NCBI GenBank assembly: GCA_003449515.1
Contig: DMHI01000014.1
Location: forward strand, 1 to 12,447
Direction: 5' to 3'
Length of the DNA: 12,447 nucleotides
DNA from: Lysobacteraceae bacterium
Lineage (GTDB): Bacteria; Pseudomonadota; Gammaproteobacteria; Xanthomonadales; Xanthomonadaceae
In this document: in pieces, positions 1 through 6,590 of the stretch
Numbering within the stretch: the first letter of the stretch is position 1
Layout: every line of letters starts with the position of its first letter
The notes under the pieces: generated by a model
What the model was told of the DNA's origin: nothing
What the model saw: only the letters and a program-made list of their open reading frames with translations
Databases searched by the model: none
Position numbers and translations under genes: made by a program

Positions 1-251
1 CGCCGGACTTCCTCGCCGCGGCGGCGCGGGCGACACACACTTGGGCTCTCGCGTTCGTCGACCCGCCCTTTGCCGGCGGCCTGTGGGATGCGGCACTGGC
101 CGCGCTGGCGCCCTGCCTCGCGCCAAGGGCGCATGTCTACGTCGAGGCTGCGGTCGACGCCACGCTCACCCCGCGGCCCGGATGGGCGCTGCACCGCGAA
201 CTCTCGACGCGCGAGGCGACGGCCCGGCTTTTCCGGGTCGCTGCGCCCTGA
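1..251 (+). CDS. rsmD: 16S rRNA (guanine966-N2)-methyltransferase, C-terminal part
   Basis: The left edge of the window cuts this gene. The reading frame begins at base 3 and gives the last 82 residues before TGA at 249-251. The key visible motif is ALAFVDPPF at residues 15-23 of the fragment, the D-P-P-[FY] catalytic motif of N6-adenine/N2-guanine methyltransferases, followed by a strand-helix pattern (HVYVEA) typical of the end of a Rossmann-like SAM-dependent methylase. RsmD methylates G966 of 16S rRNA during assembly of the 30S subunit. Identity rests on this motif and on the position directly before coaD, a pairing common in proteobacteria. The N-terminal SAM-binding motifs are outside the window, so another DPPF methylase is formally possible. 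Confidence 0.85.
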   Translation, partial: PDFLAAAARATHTWALAFVDPPFAGGLWDAALAALAPCLAPRAHVYVEAAVDATLTPRPGWALHRELSTREATARLFRVAAP

Positions 252-253
252 AT

Positions 254-262
254 TGCTACACT
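254..262 (+). promoter_or_regulatory. Possible extended -10 promoter for coaD
   Basis: TGCTACACT lies just after the rsmD stop and matches the extended -10 form TGnTAnnnT. No good -35 hexamer is visible at the usual distance, which extended -10 promoters tolerate. Transcription would begin near base 269, leaving a leader of about 21 bases before the coaD ATG. This is inferred from motif and position only. Confidence 0.35.
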
Positions 263-289
263 CCGGCAAGTCCACCACCGTGGCCCGGC

Positions 290-784
290 ATGTCGAACCG
301 TCACCGCATCGCCCTGTACCCGGGCACCTTCGATCCCATCACCAATGGCCACGCCGATCTGGTGGCGCGCGCCGCGCCGATCTTCGAGCGGGTGATCGTC
401 GGCGTGGCCGGCAGCACGGGCAAGAGTCCGGTGCTGGCGGTCGAACAGCGCGAGGCCCTGGCGCGCGAGGCGCTGGCCATCCATCCGAATGTCGAGGTGC
501 GGGCCTTCTCCGGTCTGTTGGCCAACTTCGTGCGTGAATGCGGTGCCGGCGTGCTGCTGCGCGGCCTGCGCGCCGTGTCGGACTTCGAGTACGAGTTCCA
601 GTTGGCCAGCATGAACCGCCATCTCATCCCCGAGGCCGAGACGCTGTTCCTCACGCCGGCCGAGCAGCACAGCTTCATTTCCTCGACGCTGGTGCGCGAA
701 GTCGCCCGACTGGGCGGCGACGTGTCCGGCTTCGTACCGCCGGTTGTCGCCCGCGCCCTCGAAGCGCGCTTCCGCGGCGACTGA
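290..784 (+). CDS. coaD: Phosphopantetheine adenylyltransferase
   Basis: This 164-residue cytoplasmic enzyme transfers AMP from ATP to 4'-phosphopantetheine, making dephospho-CoA, the penultimate step of coenzyme A synthesis. The nucleotidyltransferase signature is intact: YPGTFDPITNGH at residues 10-21 contains the TxGH motif (T18-H21). RGLRAVSDFEYE at 91-102 and ISSTLVR at 130-136 are the conserved substrate-site and second ATP-site motifs. Length matches the family (about 160). The ATG at 290 is chosen because the conserved protein starts there; the same frame stays open upstream inside rsmD, but that extension is not CoaD-like. No clear Shine-Dalgarno sequence precedes it, so translation may depend on a short leader. 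It lies 38 bases after rsmD. Confidence 0.97.
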   Translation: MSNRHRIALYPGTFDPITNGHADLVARAAPIFERVIVGVAGSTGKSPVLAVEQREALAREALAIHPNVEVRAFSGLLANFVRECGAGVLLRGLRAVSDFEYEFQLASMNRHLIPEAETLFLTPAEQHSFISSTLVREVARLGGDVSGFVPPVVARALEARFRGD

Positions 785-821
785 AACGCGCCATCGATCC
801 ACTCATCCCAAGGAGACGCCA

Positions 822-1328
822 ATGACCCGCCATACCCTGCTCGCCGCCGCCGTGGCCGCGACCCTGATGCTCGCCGGCTGCCGGGCCCCCGCGGGCGACG
901 AGGCGGCCGAGGCCGCCGCGCCGGCAGCGCTGACCGCGCCCACCACCGATGACGACGGCGCGTGGAAGGCCTATCTGGGCCAGGTGATCGGCCAGAACAT
1001 GGACGGCATCACCGAGCGCACGTTCAACTACTACCTGCCGGCGGCCACCGACCCGGCCGAAGTCGACGGCCCCTATTCGCGCATGCTCGGCGATGTCCAG
1101 GCCGCCGTGCAGCGTGGCGTGCTGCCGGGCAACATGCTCAGCTTCAGCTCGCCCAACAGCACGATGATGGCCGACCTGATCGTCGCCGCCTTCGCCGCCG
1201 AGGGCGTGCAGGACACCGCCCTGAAGGGTTCGCGCGTGCTGTTCATCGGCGAGGCCAAGGATGAGTCGCGGGTGGCCCAGGCGGTGACGGCGACCGGCGC
1301 CGAGTTCCGCTTCGTCGAGAAGAAGTAA
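822..1328 (+). CDS. Small lipoprotein of unknown function
   Basis: This encodes 168 residues. The start at 822 is set by an AAGGAG ribosome binding site at 810-815, six bases upstream; the frame stays open further upstream into coaD, but that part is a shadow. The N-terminus is a classic lipoprotein signal: a positively charged start, a hydrophobic stretch, then LMLAGC with the lipidated cysteine at residue 20. An Ala/Thr-rich linker follows (21-45), then a compact domain containing YLGQVIGQNMDGI and LPGNMLSFSSPN, with a hydrophobic-strand region (RVLFIGEA) near the end that could be an alpha/beta fold. I do not recognise the family. Residue 21 is Arg, which gives no inner-membrane retention signal, so an outer-membrane location is plausible. 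It sits 37 bases after coaD, probably co-transcribed. Confidence 0.85.
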   Translation: MTRHTLLAAAVAATLMLAGCRAPAGDEAAEAAAPAALTAPTTDDDGAWKAYLGQVIGQNMDGITERTFNYYLPAATDPAEVDGPYSRMLGDVQAAVQRGVLPGNMLSFSSPNSTMMADLIVAAFAAEGVQDTALKGSRVLFIGEAKDESRVAQAVTATGAEFRFVEKK

Positions 1329-1341
1329 GCACCGAGGCCGC

Positions 1342-1358
1342 GGCGGGCGCTGCCCGTC
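1342..1358 (+). other. Small hairpin between lipoprotein and ferredoxin genes
   Basis: GGCGGGC and GCCCGTC (1342-1348 and 1352-1358) pair around a GCT triloop, seven pairs with one G-U. It lies in the 48-base gap before the ferredoxin gene. No T-tract follows, so it is not a standard intrinsic terminator. In DNA this GC-rich it may be chance. Confidence 0.25.
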
Positions 1359-1376
1359 CGCCACGGACCTGATGCC

Positions 1377-1631
1377 ATGGCCCTGCGCATCCTCGAAACC
1401 TGCATCAACTGCGATGTCTGCGCGCCGGCCTGTCCGAATGGCGCGATCTCGCAGGGCGAGGTGATCTACGAGATCGCGCCGTCGAAGTGCACCGAATGCG
1501 TCGGCCACTTCGACGAGCCGCAGTGCATCGTCGTCTGCCCGGTCGAGTGCATCGAGCTCGATCCGGCGCAGCCTGAAACCAAGACCGAGCTGCAGGCCAA
1601 GTTCGAGGCGCTGCAGCGGGAGATGGCCTGA
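1377..1631 (+). CDS. yfhL: YfhL-family 2x[4Fe-4S] ferredoxin
   Basis: An 84-residue cytoplasmic electron carrier. Two cluster motifs are complete: C9-x2-C12-x2-C15-x3-C19-P, and the longer C38-x2-C41-x8-C50-x3-C54-P. The sequence CINCDVCAPACPNGAIS and the CTECVGHF segment before the long spacer are hallmarks of the YfhL/Allochromatium-type ferredoxins, whose low-potential clusters have unequal properties. A ninth cysteine, C58, follows the second motif. The electron partner is not encoded in this window. The start is ATG 1377; another ATG at 1372 is out of frame and ribosome binding is weak (GGA at 1365-1367). The TGA stop directly abuts the ggt ATG, so the two genes are likely translationally coupled. 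Confidence 0.95.
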   Translation: MALRILETCINCDVCAPACPNGAISQGEVIYEIAPSKCTECVGHFDEPQCIVVCPVECIELDPAQPETKTELQAKFEALQREMA

Positions 1632-3389
1632 ATGTCGTTCCGCACTCCGCTGGTTGCCGCCCTTCTCGCGTTTTCAGCCGGCCTTGCCGCGCCGCAGCCC
1701 TCGCACGCCCGGGAGGCGCCTCAACCGCCAGCCGCCGCGGAGGCGGGCGTTCCCGCCGGTGCGCGACCCGACGCTGCCGCCATCGCCAGCGCCAACGCGC
1801 AGGCCACCGATGTCGGCATGGCGGTGCTGCGCAAGGGCGGCAATGCCTTCGATGCGGCGGTGGCGGTGAGTGCGGCGCTGGGCCTCGTCGAGCCGGAAAG
1901 CTCGGGCATCGGCGGCGGCGGCTTCTTCCTGCTGCGCCGCGCCAGCGACGGCAAGACCGTGTTCGTCGACGGCCGCGAGCGCGCGCCGCTGGCCTCGACG
2001 CGCGACATGTTCATCGATCCGGCCACCGGCGAGCCGCGGCCGCGGCAGACCATCGACGGCCCGCTGGCGGCCGGCATCCCCGGCCTGCCGGCGGCCCTGG
2101 TGCACGTCTCGGAAAACTATGGCCGCCTGCCGCTGGCCGCTGCGCTGGCGCCGACCGTGCGGATGGCGCGCGAGGGCTGGATCTTCGGCGAGAAGAACCT
2201 GGCGATGATGGGCTGGCGCGAGGCTGCACTCGCCGCCGATCCCGGTGCCTCGGCCCTGCTGCTCGTCGACGGGAAGATGCCGGCGCTGGGCGCGCGGATG
2301 CGCAACCCCGATTACGCCGACGTGCTGGAGCGCCTTGGCCGCGAGGGTTTCGACGGCTTCTATCGCGGCGAGATCGCCCAGCGCCTCGTTGACGGCGTGC
2401 GCGCCGCTGGCGGCATCTGGACGCTCGACGACCTCGCGCAGTACCGCGTGGTCGAGCGCGAGCCGCTCGTGTTCCAGCACCGCGGCGCGACGATCGTCAC
2501 CGCGCCGCCACCGTCGTCGGGCGGCGTGGCGCTGGCGCAGACCCTGCAGATCCTCGATGGCTTCGACGCGGCCGATCGTCCCGAGCTCGACCGCCTGCAC
2601 CTGCGCATCGAGGCGATGCGCCGCGCCTACCGCGATCGCGCCGTGCACTTGGGCGACCCTGATTTCGTCGACGTGCCGGTGGCCCTGCTCACGCACCCGG
2701 CCTATGCCGCCGGCCTGCGCGCCGGCATCCACCCGCAGAAGGCCACGCCGAGCGACCTGCTGCCGGGCGTGAGCGTGGTCGAGCGCCCCGACACCACGCA
2801 CTTCTCGATCATCGATGCCGAGGGCAACCTCGCCGCGGTCACGCAGACGGTGAACCTGCCCTACGGCAACGCCATGGTGATCGCGGGCACCGGCTTCCTG
2901 CTCAACAACGAGATGGACGATTTCGCCATCAAGGCCGGCGTGCCGAACGCCTTCGGCCTCGTCGGCGACGATGCCAACGCCATCGCACCGGGCAAGCGCC
3001 CGCTCTCGTCGATGACGCCCACCTTCGTGCTTGGCGACGATCGCGTGGCGGTGATCGGCACTCCGGGCGGCAGCCGCATCATCAGCATGGTGATCCAGGG
3101 CGTGCTGGCGCTCGATGCCGGCGCCTCGGCGCTGGAGATGGTGACACAGCCGCGCGTGCACCATCAGTACCTGCCCGATCAGGTCTCGATCGAGCCGGGG
3201 GCGCTGTCGCCCGAGTTGCGCGCCGGTCTGAAGGCGCGCGGCCACGCGATCAAGGAAGAGCCGCGTCCGTGGGGAAATATGCAGGTTGTCGTCTGGCGGC
3301 TTGACGACGGCGAGGTGGAGGCCGGCGCCGATCCGCGCTGGAAGAACGTGGGCAAGGGCAGCACCGGAGAAGGGGGCATCTTCCGATGA
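1632..3389 (+). CDS. ggt: Gamma-glutamyltransferase (glutathione hydrolase), exported
   Basis: A 585-residue N-terminal nucleophile hydrolase that cleaves the gamma-glutamyl bond of glutathione and related compounds in the periplasm, or transfers the glutamyl group. Residues 1-26 form a Sec signal peptide ending in SHA. The precursor should cut itself before Thr388, in DTTHFSIID at 387-395, giving a large subunit (about 27-387) and a small catalytic subunit (388-585). Other family motifs: GNAFDAAVA and SSGIGGGGFF near the N-terminus, RPLSSMTPT at 456-464 (Ser459-Ser460 bind the gamma-glutamyl group) and GTPGGSR at 476-482. Length is normal. A GGGAG ribosome binding site lies at 1618-1622 inside the ferredoxin gene, and the ATG touches its stop. 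It may recycle extracellular glutathione as a source of cysteine and glutamate. Confidence 0.97.
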   Translation: MSFRTPLVAALLAFSAGLAAPQPSHAREAPQPPAAAEAGVPAGARPDAAAIASANAQATDVGMAVLRKGGNAFDAAVAVSAALGLVEPESSGIGGGGFFLLRRASDGKTVFVDGRERAPLASTRDMFIDPATGEPRPRQTIDGPLAAGIPGLPAALVHVSENYGRLPLAAALAPTVRMAREGWIFGEKNLAMMGWREAALAADPGASALLLVDGKMPALGARMRNPDYADVLERLGREGFDGFYRGEIAQRLVDGVRAAGGIWTLDDLAQYRVVEREPLVFQHRGATIVTAPPPSSGGVALAQTLQILDGFDAADRPELDRLHLRIEAMRRAYRDRAVHLGDPDFVDVPVALLTHPAYAAGLRAGIHPQKATPSDLLPGVSVVERPDTTHFSIIDAEGNLAAVTQTVNLPYGNAMVIAGTGFLLNNEMDDFAIKAGVPNAFGLVGDDANAIAPGKRPLSSMTPTFVLGDDRVAVIGTPGGSRIISMVIQGVLALDAGASALEMVTQPRVHHQYLPDQVSIEPGALSPELRAGLKARGHAIKEEPRPWGNMQVVVWRLDDGEVEAGADPRWKNVGKGSTGEGGIFR

Positions 3390-4321
3390 ACGCGATCGCG
3401 CACGGGCAGCCGATGGCTGCGACACGCGGGGTGCGGCTGTGGTCGGTGCTTGGCAATTCGCAGCGCCTCGATGGTGGCGCGATGTTCGGCAACGTGCCGC
3501 GTGCGCTGTGGTCGAAGTGGATCGCGCCCGACGAGCAGCACCGCATTCCGCTGGCCTGCCGCGCGCTGCTCGCCACTGGCCTCGGCGGCAAGACCGTGCT
3601 GTTCGAAACCGGCATCGGCACCTTCTTCGATCCGAAGATGCGCGAGCGCTTCGGTGTGGTCGAGGCGAACCATGTGCTGCTGGAATCGCTGGCCGATATC
3701 GGCGTCACGCATGAGGATGTCGACGTGGTGGTGCTCTCGCACCTGCATTTCGACCACGCCGGTGGCCTGTTGGCCCCGTGGGCGGAGGGCGAGCCGCCGC
3801 GCCTGCTGTTCCCGAATGCGACCTTCCTCGTCAGTGCGGCGCACTGGGCGCGGGCGAAGCAGCCGCATCCGCGCGACCGCGCCAGCTTCATCCCGGAGCT
3901 CGCGGGCCTGCTCGAAGCCTCGGGCCGCCTCGAGGTGGTCGATGGCGATGTCAGTGCCGCACTCGGCCATGCGGTGCGCTTCCACCACAGCGACGGTCAC
4001 ACCGTCGGGCTCATGCTGGCCGAGATCGTCGGCGAGGGCGGGCGTGGCGGGGTGGTGTTCTGTGCCGACCTGATCCCCGGTCGTCCGTGGGTGCACCTGC
4101 CGGTGACGATGGGCTACGACCGTTCGCCGGAGTTGCTGATCGACGAGAAGCGTGGCTTTCTCGACGACATGCTGTCGCGCGACGTGCGGCTGTTCTTCAC
4201 CCATGACCACGGCTGTGCGCTGGCGCGCGTTGCGCGCGATGCCAGTGGCCGCTACGGCACGGCCGCCGAGCACGCGGCGCTGGTCGACACGGCGCTGGCC
4301 GAAACGCCACGGATGGCCTGA
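3386..4321 (+). CDS. MBL-fold metallo-hydrolase, YtnP/AHL-lactonase-like
   Basis: 311 residues with the full metal-binding set of the metallo-beta-lactamase fold: HLHFDH at 119-124 (HxHxDH), H205 in SDGHTVG, the bridging D228 in CADLIPG, and H273/H275 in FFTHDHG. A binuclear zinc hydrolase is therefore expected. The N-terminal LDGGAMFGNVP-x-ALWSKW segment resembles the YtnP group of quorum-quenching lactonases, but the real substrate cannot be read from sequence; a thioester, lactone or other ester is possible. No signal peptide is seen, so it is probably cytoplasmic. The ATG overlaps the ggt stop (ATGA) and is preceded by AAGGGGG at 3370-3376, so it is coupled to ggt. The family is confident, the substrate is not. 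Confidence 0.88.
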   Translation: MNAIAHGQPMAATRGVRLWSVLGNSQRLDGGAMFGNVPRALWSKWIAPDEQHRIPLACRALLATGLGGKTVLFETGIGTFFDPKMRERFGVVEANHVLLESLADIGVTHEDVDVVVLSHLHFDHAGGLLAPWAEGEPPRLLFPNATFLVSAAHWARAKQPHPRDRASFIPELAGLLEASGRLEVVDGDVSAALGHAVRFHHSDGHTVGLMLAEIVGEGGRGGVVFCADLIPGRPWVHLPVTMGYDRSPELLIDEKRGFLDDMLSRDVRLFFTHDHGCALARVARDASGRYGTAAEHAALVDTALAETPRMA

Positions 4322-4379
4322 ACACGGCAGCCGCGCCGGAACACCGCAACCATTTCCCCCGTTTCGCAAGGAGTCCGCC

Positions 4380-4820
4380 ATGCGTCGTTTTCTGCCCGTT
4401 GTCGCCGCTGTCGCTGCGTTGTGCGCGGCGCTGCCCGTTGCCGCCGCCACCTACGGCCAGCCGATGCCCGCGGGCGATGCGCGCCCGATCGCGACGGTGA
4501 TGGCCGATGCCGCAGCGAACGCCGGCGAGCCGGTGAAGGTGCAAGGCCGCATCGCGCAGGTGTGCCAGAAGACCGGCTGCTGGCTGATGCTCGACAACCG
4601 CGGACAGGGTGTCCGCGTGCGCACCAAACACGCCTTCTTCGTGCCGAAGGACGCCAGCGGCACCGCCACGGTGCACGGTCGCCTCGATCCGGTCGAGATG
4701 ACGCCGGAGCAGGCCGCGCACTACGCCGAGGATGGCGTCGCGCCGGAGGGGGCGCGTGAGTGGCAGATCGTCGCGACGTCGATCGCGATCCTGCCTGCCG
4801 CACCGCAAGGACCGCGCTGA
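4380..4820 (+). CDS. Exported DUF4920-type protein
   Basis: 146 residues. The start at 4380 is fixed by AAGGAG at 4368-4373, six bases upstream; earlier in-frame codons lie inside the MBL gene and are ignored. Residues 1-23 form a Sec signal peptide (hydrophobic 6-20, ending VAAA). The mature part has VCQKTGCWLML with Cys62 and Cys67, then VRVRTKHAFFVPKDASG and TVHGRLDP, a beta-rich pattern that fits the DUF4920 family with its K-x-GCW core. The two close cysteines could form a disulfide or bind a metal. Biochemical function is unknown. It follows the MBL gene after 58 bases containing no other feature, and its stop overlaps the next start (TGATG). Confidence 0.8.
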   Translation: MRRFLPVVAAVAALCAALPVAAATYGQPMPAGDARPIATVMADAAANAGEPVKVQGRIAQVCQKTGCWLMLDNRGQGVRVRTKHAFFVPKDASGTATVHGRLDPVEMTPEQAAHYAEDGVAPEGAREWQIVATSIAILPAAPQGPR

Positions 4821-5215
4821 TGCTGACCGGCCTGTACGCGGCGCTGTGCGCGCTGCTGGTGTTCGTGCTGTCGCTGCGCATCGCCCTCCTGCGGCGGCGG
4901 TTGCGCATCGGCATCGGTGATGGTGGCGATGCGGGGCTCGCTCGCGCGATCCGCGCGCAGGCCAACGCCATCGAATACGTGCCCCTGGCGCTGGTGATGC
5001 TGCTGATCGCCGAGAACAACGGTGCCGCCGCGGCCTTCGTTCACGCCTGCGGCAGCGGGCTGCTGCTGGCGCGTGTGTTGCACGCCGTCGGCCTCTCGGC
5101 TTCGGCGGGTGTCAGCTTCGGGCGCTTCTGGGGCATCCTGCTGACCTGGGCGATCCTGCTGGTGATCGGCGCGCAACTGCTGTGGGGCTACGTCGCGGCG
5201 ATGCACGCGCTCTGA
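4820..5215 (+). CDS. MAPEG-family integral membrane protein
   Basis: 131 residues with four predicted membrane helices (about 2-24, 52-66, 72-92, 102-126). The diagnostic segment is RAIRAQANAIEYVPLAL at 42-58, matching the R-x3-N-x2-E-x2-P signature of MAPEG proteins (Asn49, Glu52, Pro55), which in eukaryotic members contributes to glutathione binding. Bacterial members are little studied; some have glutathione S-transferase or peroxidase activity. The ATG shares one base with the preceding TGA and has AAGGA at 4807-4811. Ggt three genes upstream makes a glutathione-related role reasonable, but this is inference from context. It is the last gene of the + strand cluster. Confidence 0.88.
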   Translation: MLTGLYAALCALLVFVLSLRIALLRRRLRIGIGDGGDAGLARAIRAQANAIEYVPLALVMLLIAENNGAAAAFVHACGSGLLLARVLHAVGLSASAGVSFGRFWGILLTWAILLVIGAQLLWGYVAAMHAL

Positions 5216-5220
5216 CACGT

Positions 5221-5246
5221 CGGCGCCGGGGCAGGCTCAGGCGCCG
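5221..5246. other. Inverted repeat at the convergent gene junction
   Basis: CGGCGCC at 5221-5227 and GGCGCCG at 5240-5246 are perfect complements around a 12-base loop. They sit where the MAPEG gene and thrC meet tail to tail (21-base gap; the right arm is inside the thrC 3' end). The position suits a bidirectional stop signal, but neither strand has a T-tract, so it is not a classical intrinsic terminator. Confidence 0.3.
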
Positions 5247-6586
5247 CCCCAGTCGCCCCGGAGCACGGCCGCCAGCGCATCGGCATCGACCGCCAGTGGA
5301 TCGGCGTGGGCGGGCTTCGCCAGCAGCGCCGCGAACGCGGCCGGCAGCGCTGGCGTGCGCGTCAGCAGCGGCCCGACAACATCGAGAAACTTGCCCGCGT
5401 GTGCCGTCGCGGCCACCGCCCAGTCGCGGGTGTCGCCTGACGAGCGCAGGTCGTCGAGCACGGCGAGGCCGCAGGCCGTATGCGGGCAGGGGGCGGTGCC
5501 GTGGCGGTCCTCGGCGGCAGCCACGGTGGCTCTGATGCGCGCGTCGTCGATGCGCTGCACGCGGATCAGCGCCCGTGCCGCCGCCTCGTCGCCGCCGGCC
5601 AGCCACAGCAGGCGCTCGATGTTGCTCGGCGCACCAACGTCCATCGCATTGGCGAGCGTGGGAATCGCGTCGCGGCCGCGGTAGGGCGCGCCGGCGAAGA
5701 ATTCGGCGAGCGTCGGATTCGCGTTCGTCGCCAGCACCACCTCGCCGATCGGCAGGCCCATCGCGCGGGCGATCAGCGCGGCCACGGCGTTGCCGAGGTT
5801 GCCGCTCGGGATGATGAAATTCAGTGCGCGGCCGTGGCGACGCTGGAAGCGCAGCGCATGCATCGCGTAGTAGCCCATCTGCGGCAGCAGCCGGCCGAGG
5901 CTGATCGAGTTCGCGGTGAGCAGCGGCACCTTGGCGCGCAGGCCGTCGTCGGCGAGCGCCTGCTTCGCCAGCCGTTGGCAGTCGTCGAAGCTGCCGGCCA
6001 CGCGCAGCGCACGCACGTTGCCGCCGAAGGCCCCCAGGCTGTGCGCCTGCGCCGGCGAGACCTTGCCGTCGGGGTAGAGGATCAGCACGCGAAAAGCCTC
6101 ACGGCCGTGGAAGGCCGCACCCACCGCCGCGCCGGTGTCGCCGGAGGTGGCGACAAGGACCGTTTGTGTGGGCGAGGCGGACGGCATCGCCACGCCATGC
6201 GCCGATCGCTGTTGCGCGTGAAGCGCCGCGAGCGAGGCCGCGAGGAAGCGCGCCGCGAGGTCCTTGAACGCCGCCGTGGGGCCGTGGAACAGCTCGAGCA
6301 GGTGGTCGTTGCCGCCCTTCAGCGGCACCAGCGGCATCTCGAAGTTCGCGGCCTCGGCGCACAGCGCGTCGAGTTGGCTGGCGAGGACATCGTTGCCGAG
6401 CAGGGGCCGCAGCAGGGCGGCCAGGGTGTCGGCGAGGCGGCCATCGGGAATCGCTTTGAGGTCGTCGGCGCTGATGCGCGGCAGGCGCTCGGGCACGTAG
6501 AGGCCGCCATCGGGGGCGAGGCCAGCGCCGAGTGCGGTGCTGAAGGGCAGGGCCGGCGCGGCCCCACGGGTGGAGACGAAACGCAT
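5237..6586 (-). CDS. thrC: Threonine synthase
   Basis: A 449-residue cytoplasmic PLP enzyme converting O-phosphohomoserine to threonine and phosphate, the last step of the pathway. The N-terminus has APDGGLYVPE (24-33), typical of threonine synthase. The PLP lysine is Lys108 in HGPTAAFKDL, matching Lys107 of E. coli ThrC. ATSGDTGAA at 146-154 and PSGNLGNA at 260-267 form the phosphate/PLP pocket, and NSISLGRLLPQMGYY (226-240) is also conserved. Length and motifs fit the E. coli/yeast subgroup rather than the plant type. The ATG at 6586-6584 has AAGGA eight bases upstream, inside the thrB end. The gap to thrB is four bases, so it should be co-translated. The frame is open further upstream, but that is a thrB shadow. 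Confidence 0.97.
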   Translation of the reverse strand: MRFVSTRGAAPALPFSTALGAGLAPDGGLYVPERLPRISADDLKAIPDGRLADTLAALLRPLLGNDVLASQLDALCAEAANFEMPLVPLKGGNDHLLELFHGPTAAFKDLAARFLAASLAALHAQQRSAHGVAMPSASPTQTVLVATSGDTGAAVGAAFHGREAFRVLILYPDGKVSPAQAHSLGAFGGNVRALRVAGSFDDCQRLAKQALADDGLRAKVPLLTANSISLGRLLPQMGYYAMHALRFQRRHGRALNFIIPSGNLGNAVAALIARAMGLPIGEVVLATNANPTLAEFFAGAPYRGRDAIPTLANAMDVGAPSNIERLLWLAGGDEAAARALIRVQRIDDARIRATVAAAEDRHGTAPCPHTACGLAVLDDLRSSGDTRDWAVAATAHAGKFLDVVGPLLTRTPALPAAFAALLAKPAHADPLAVDADALAAVLRGDWGGA

Positions 6587-6590
6587 CGGT

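Noticed and set aside
41..289. N-terminal extension of CoaD in the same frame
   Set aside because: It overlaps rsmD in another frame, and the CoaD family starts with the short stretch before YPGTFDP, so ATG 290 is the start.
252..289. Riboswitch or RNA gene between rsmD and coaD
   Set aside because: The gap is only 38 bases and holds no more than a possible extended -10 element.
1674..3425. 583-residue open frame antisense to ggt
   Set aside because: Low-complexity, Arg/His/Ala-rich translation with no motif. Long antisense open frames are expected from codon bias in GC-rich DNA, and ggt on the other strand is certain.
5221..5246. Intrinsic terminator between the MAPEG gene and thrC
   Set aside because: The inverted repeat is real, but neither strand has a T-tract, so it is listed only as an inverted repeat.
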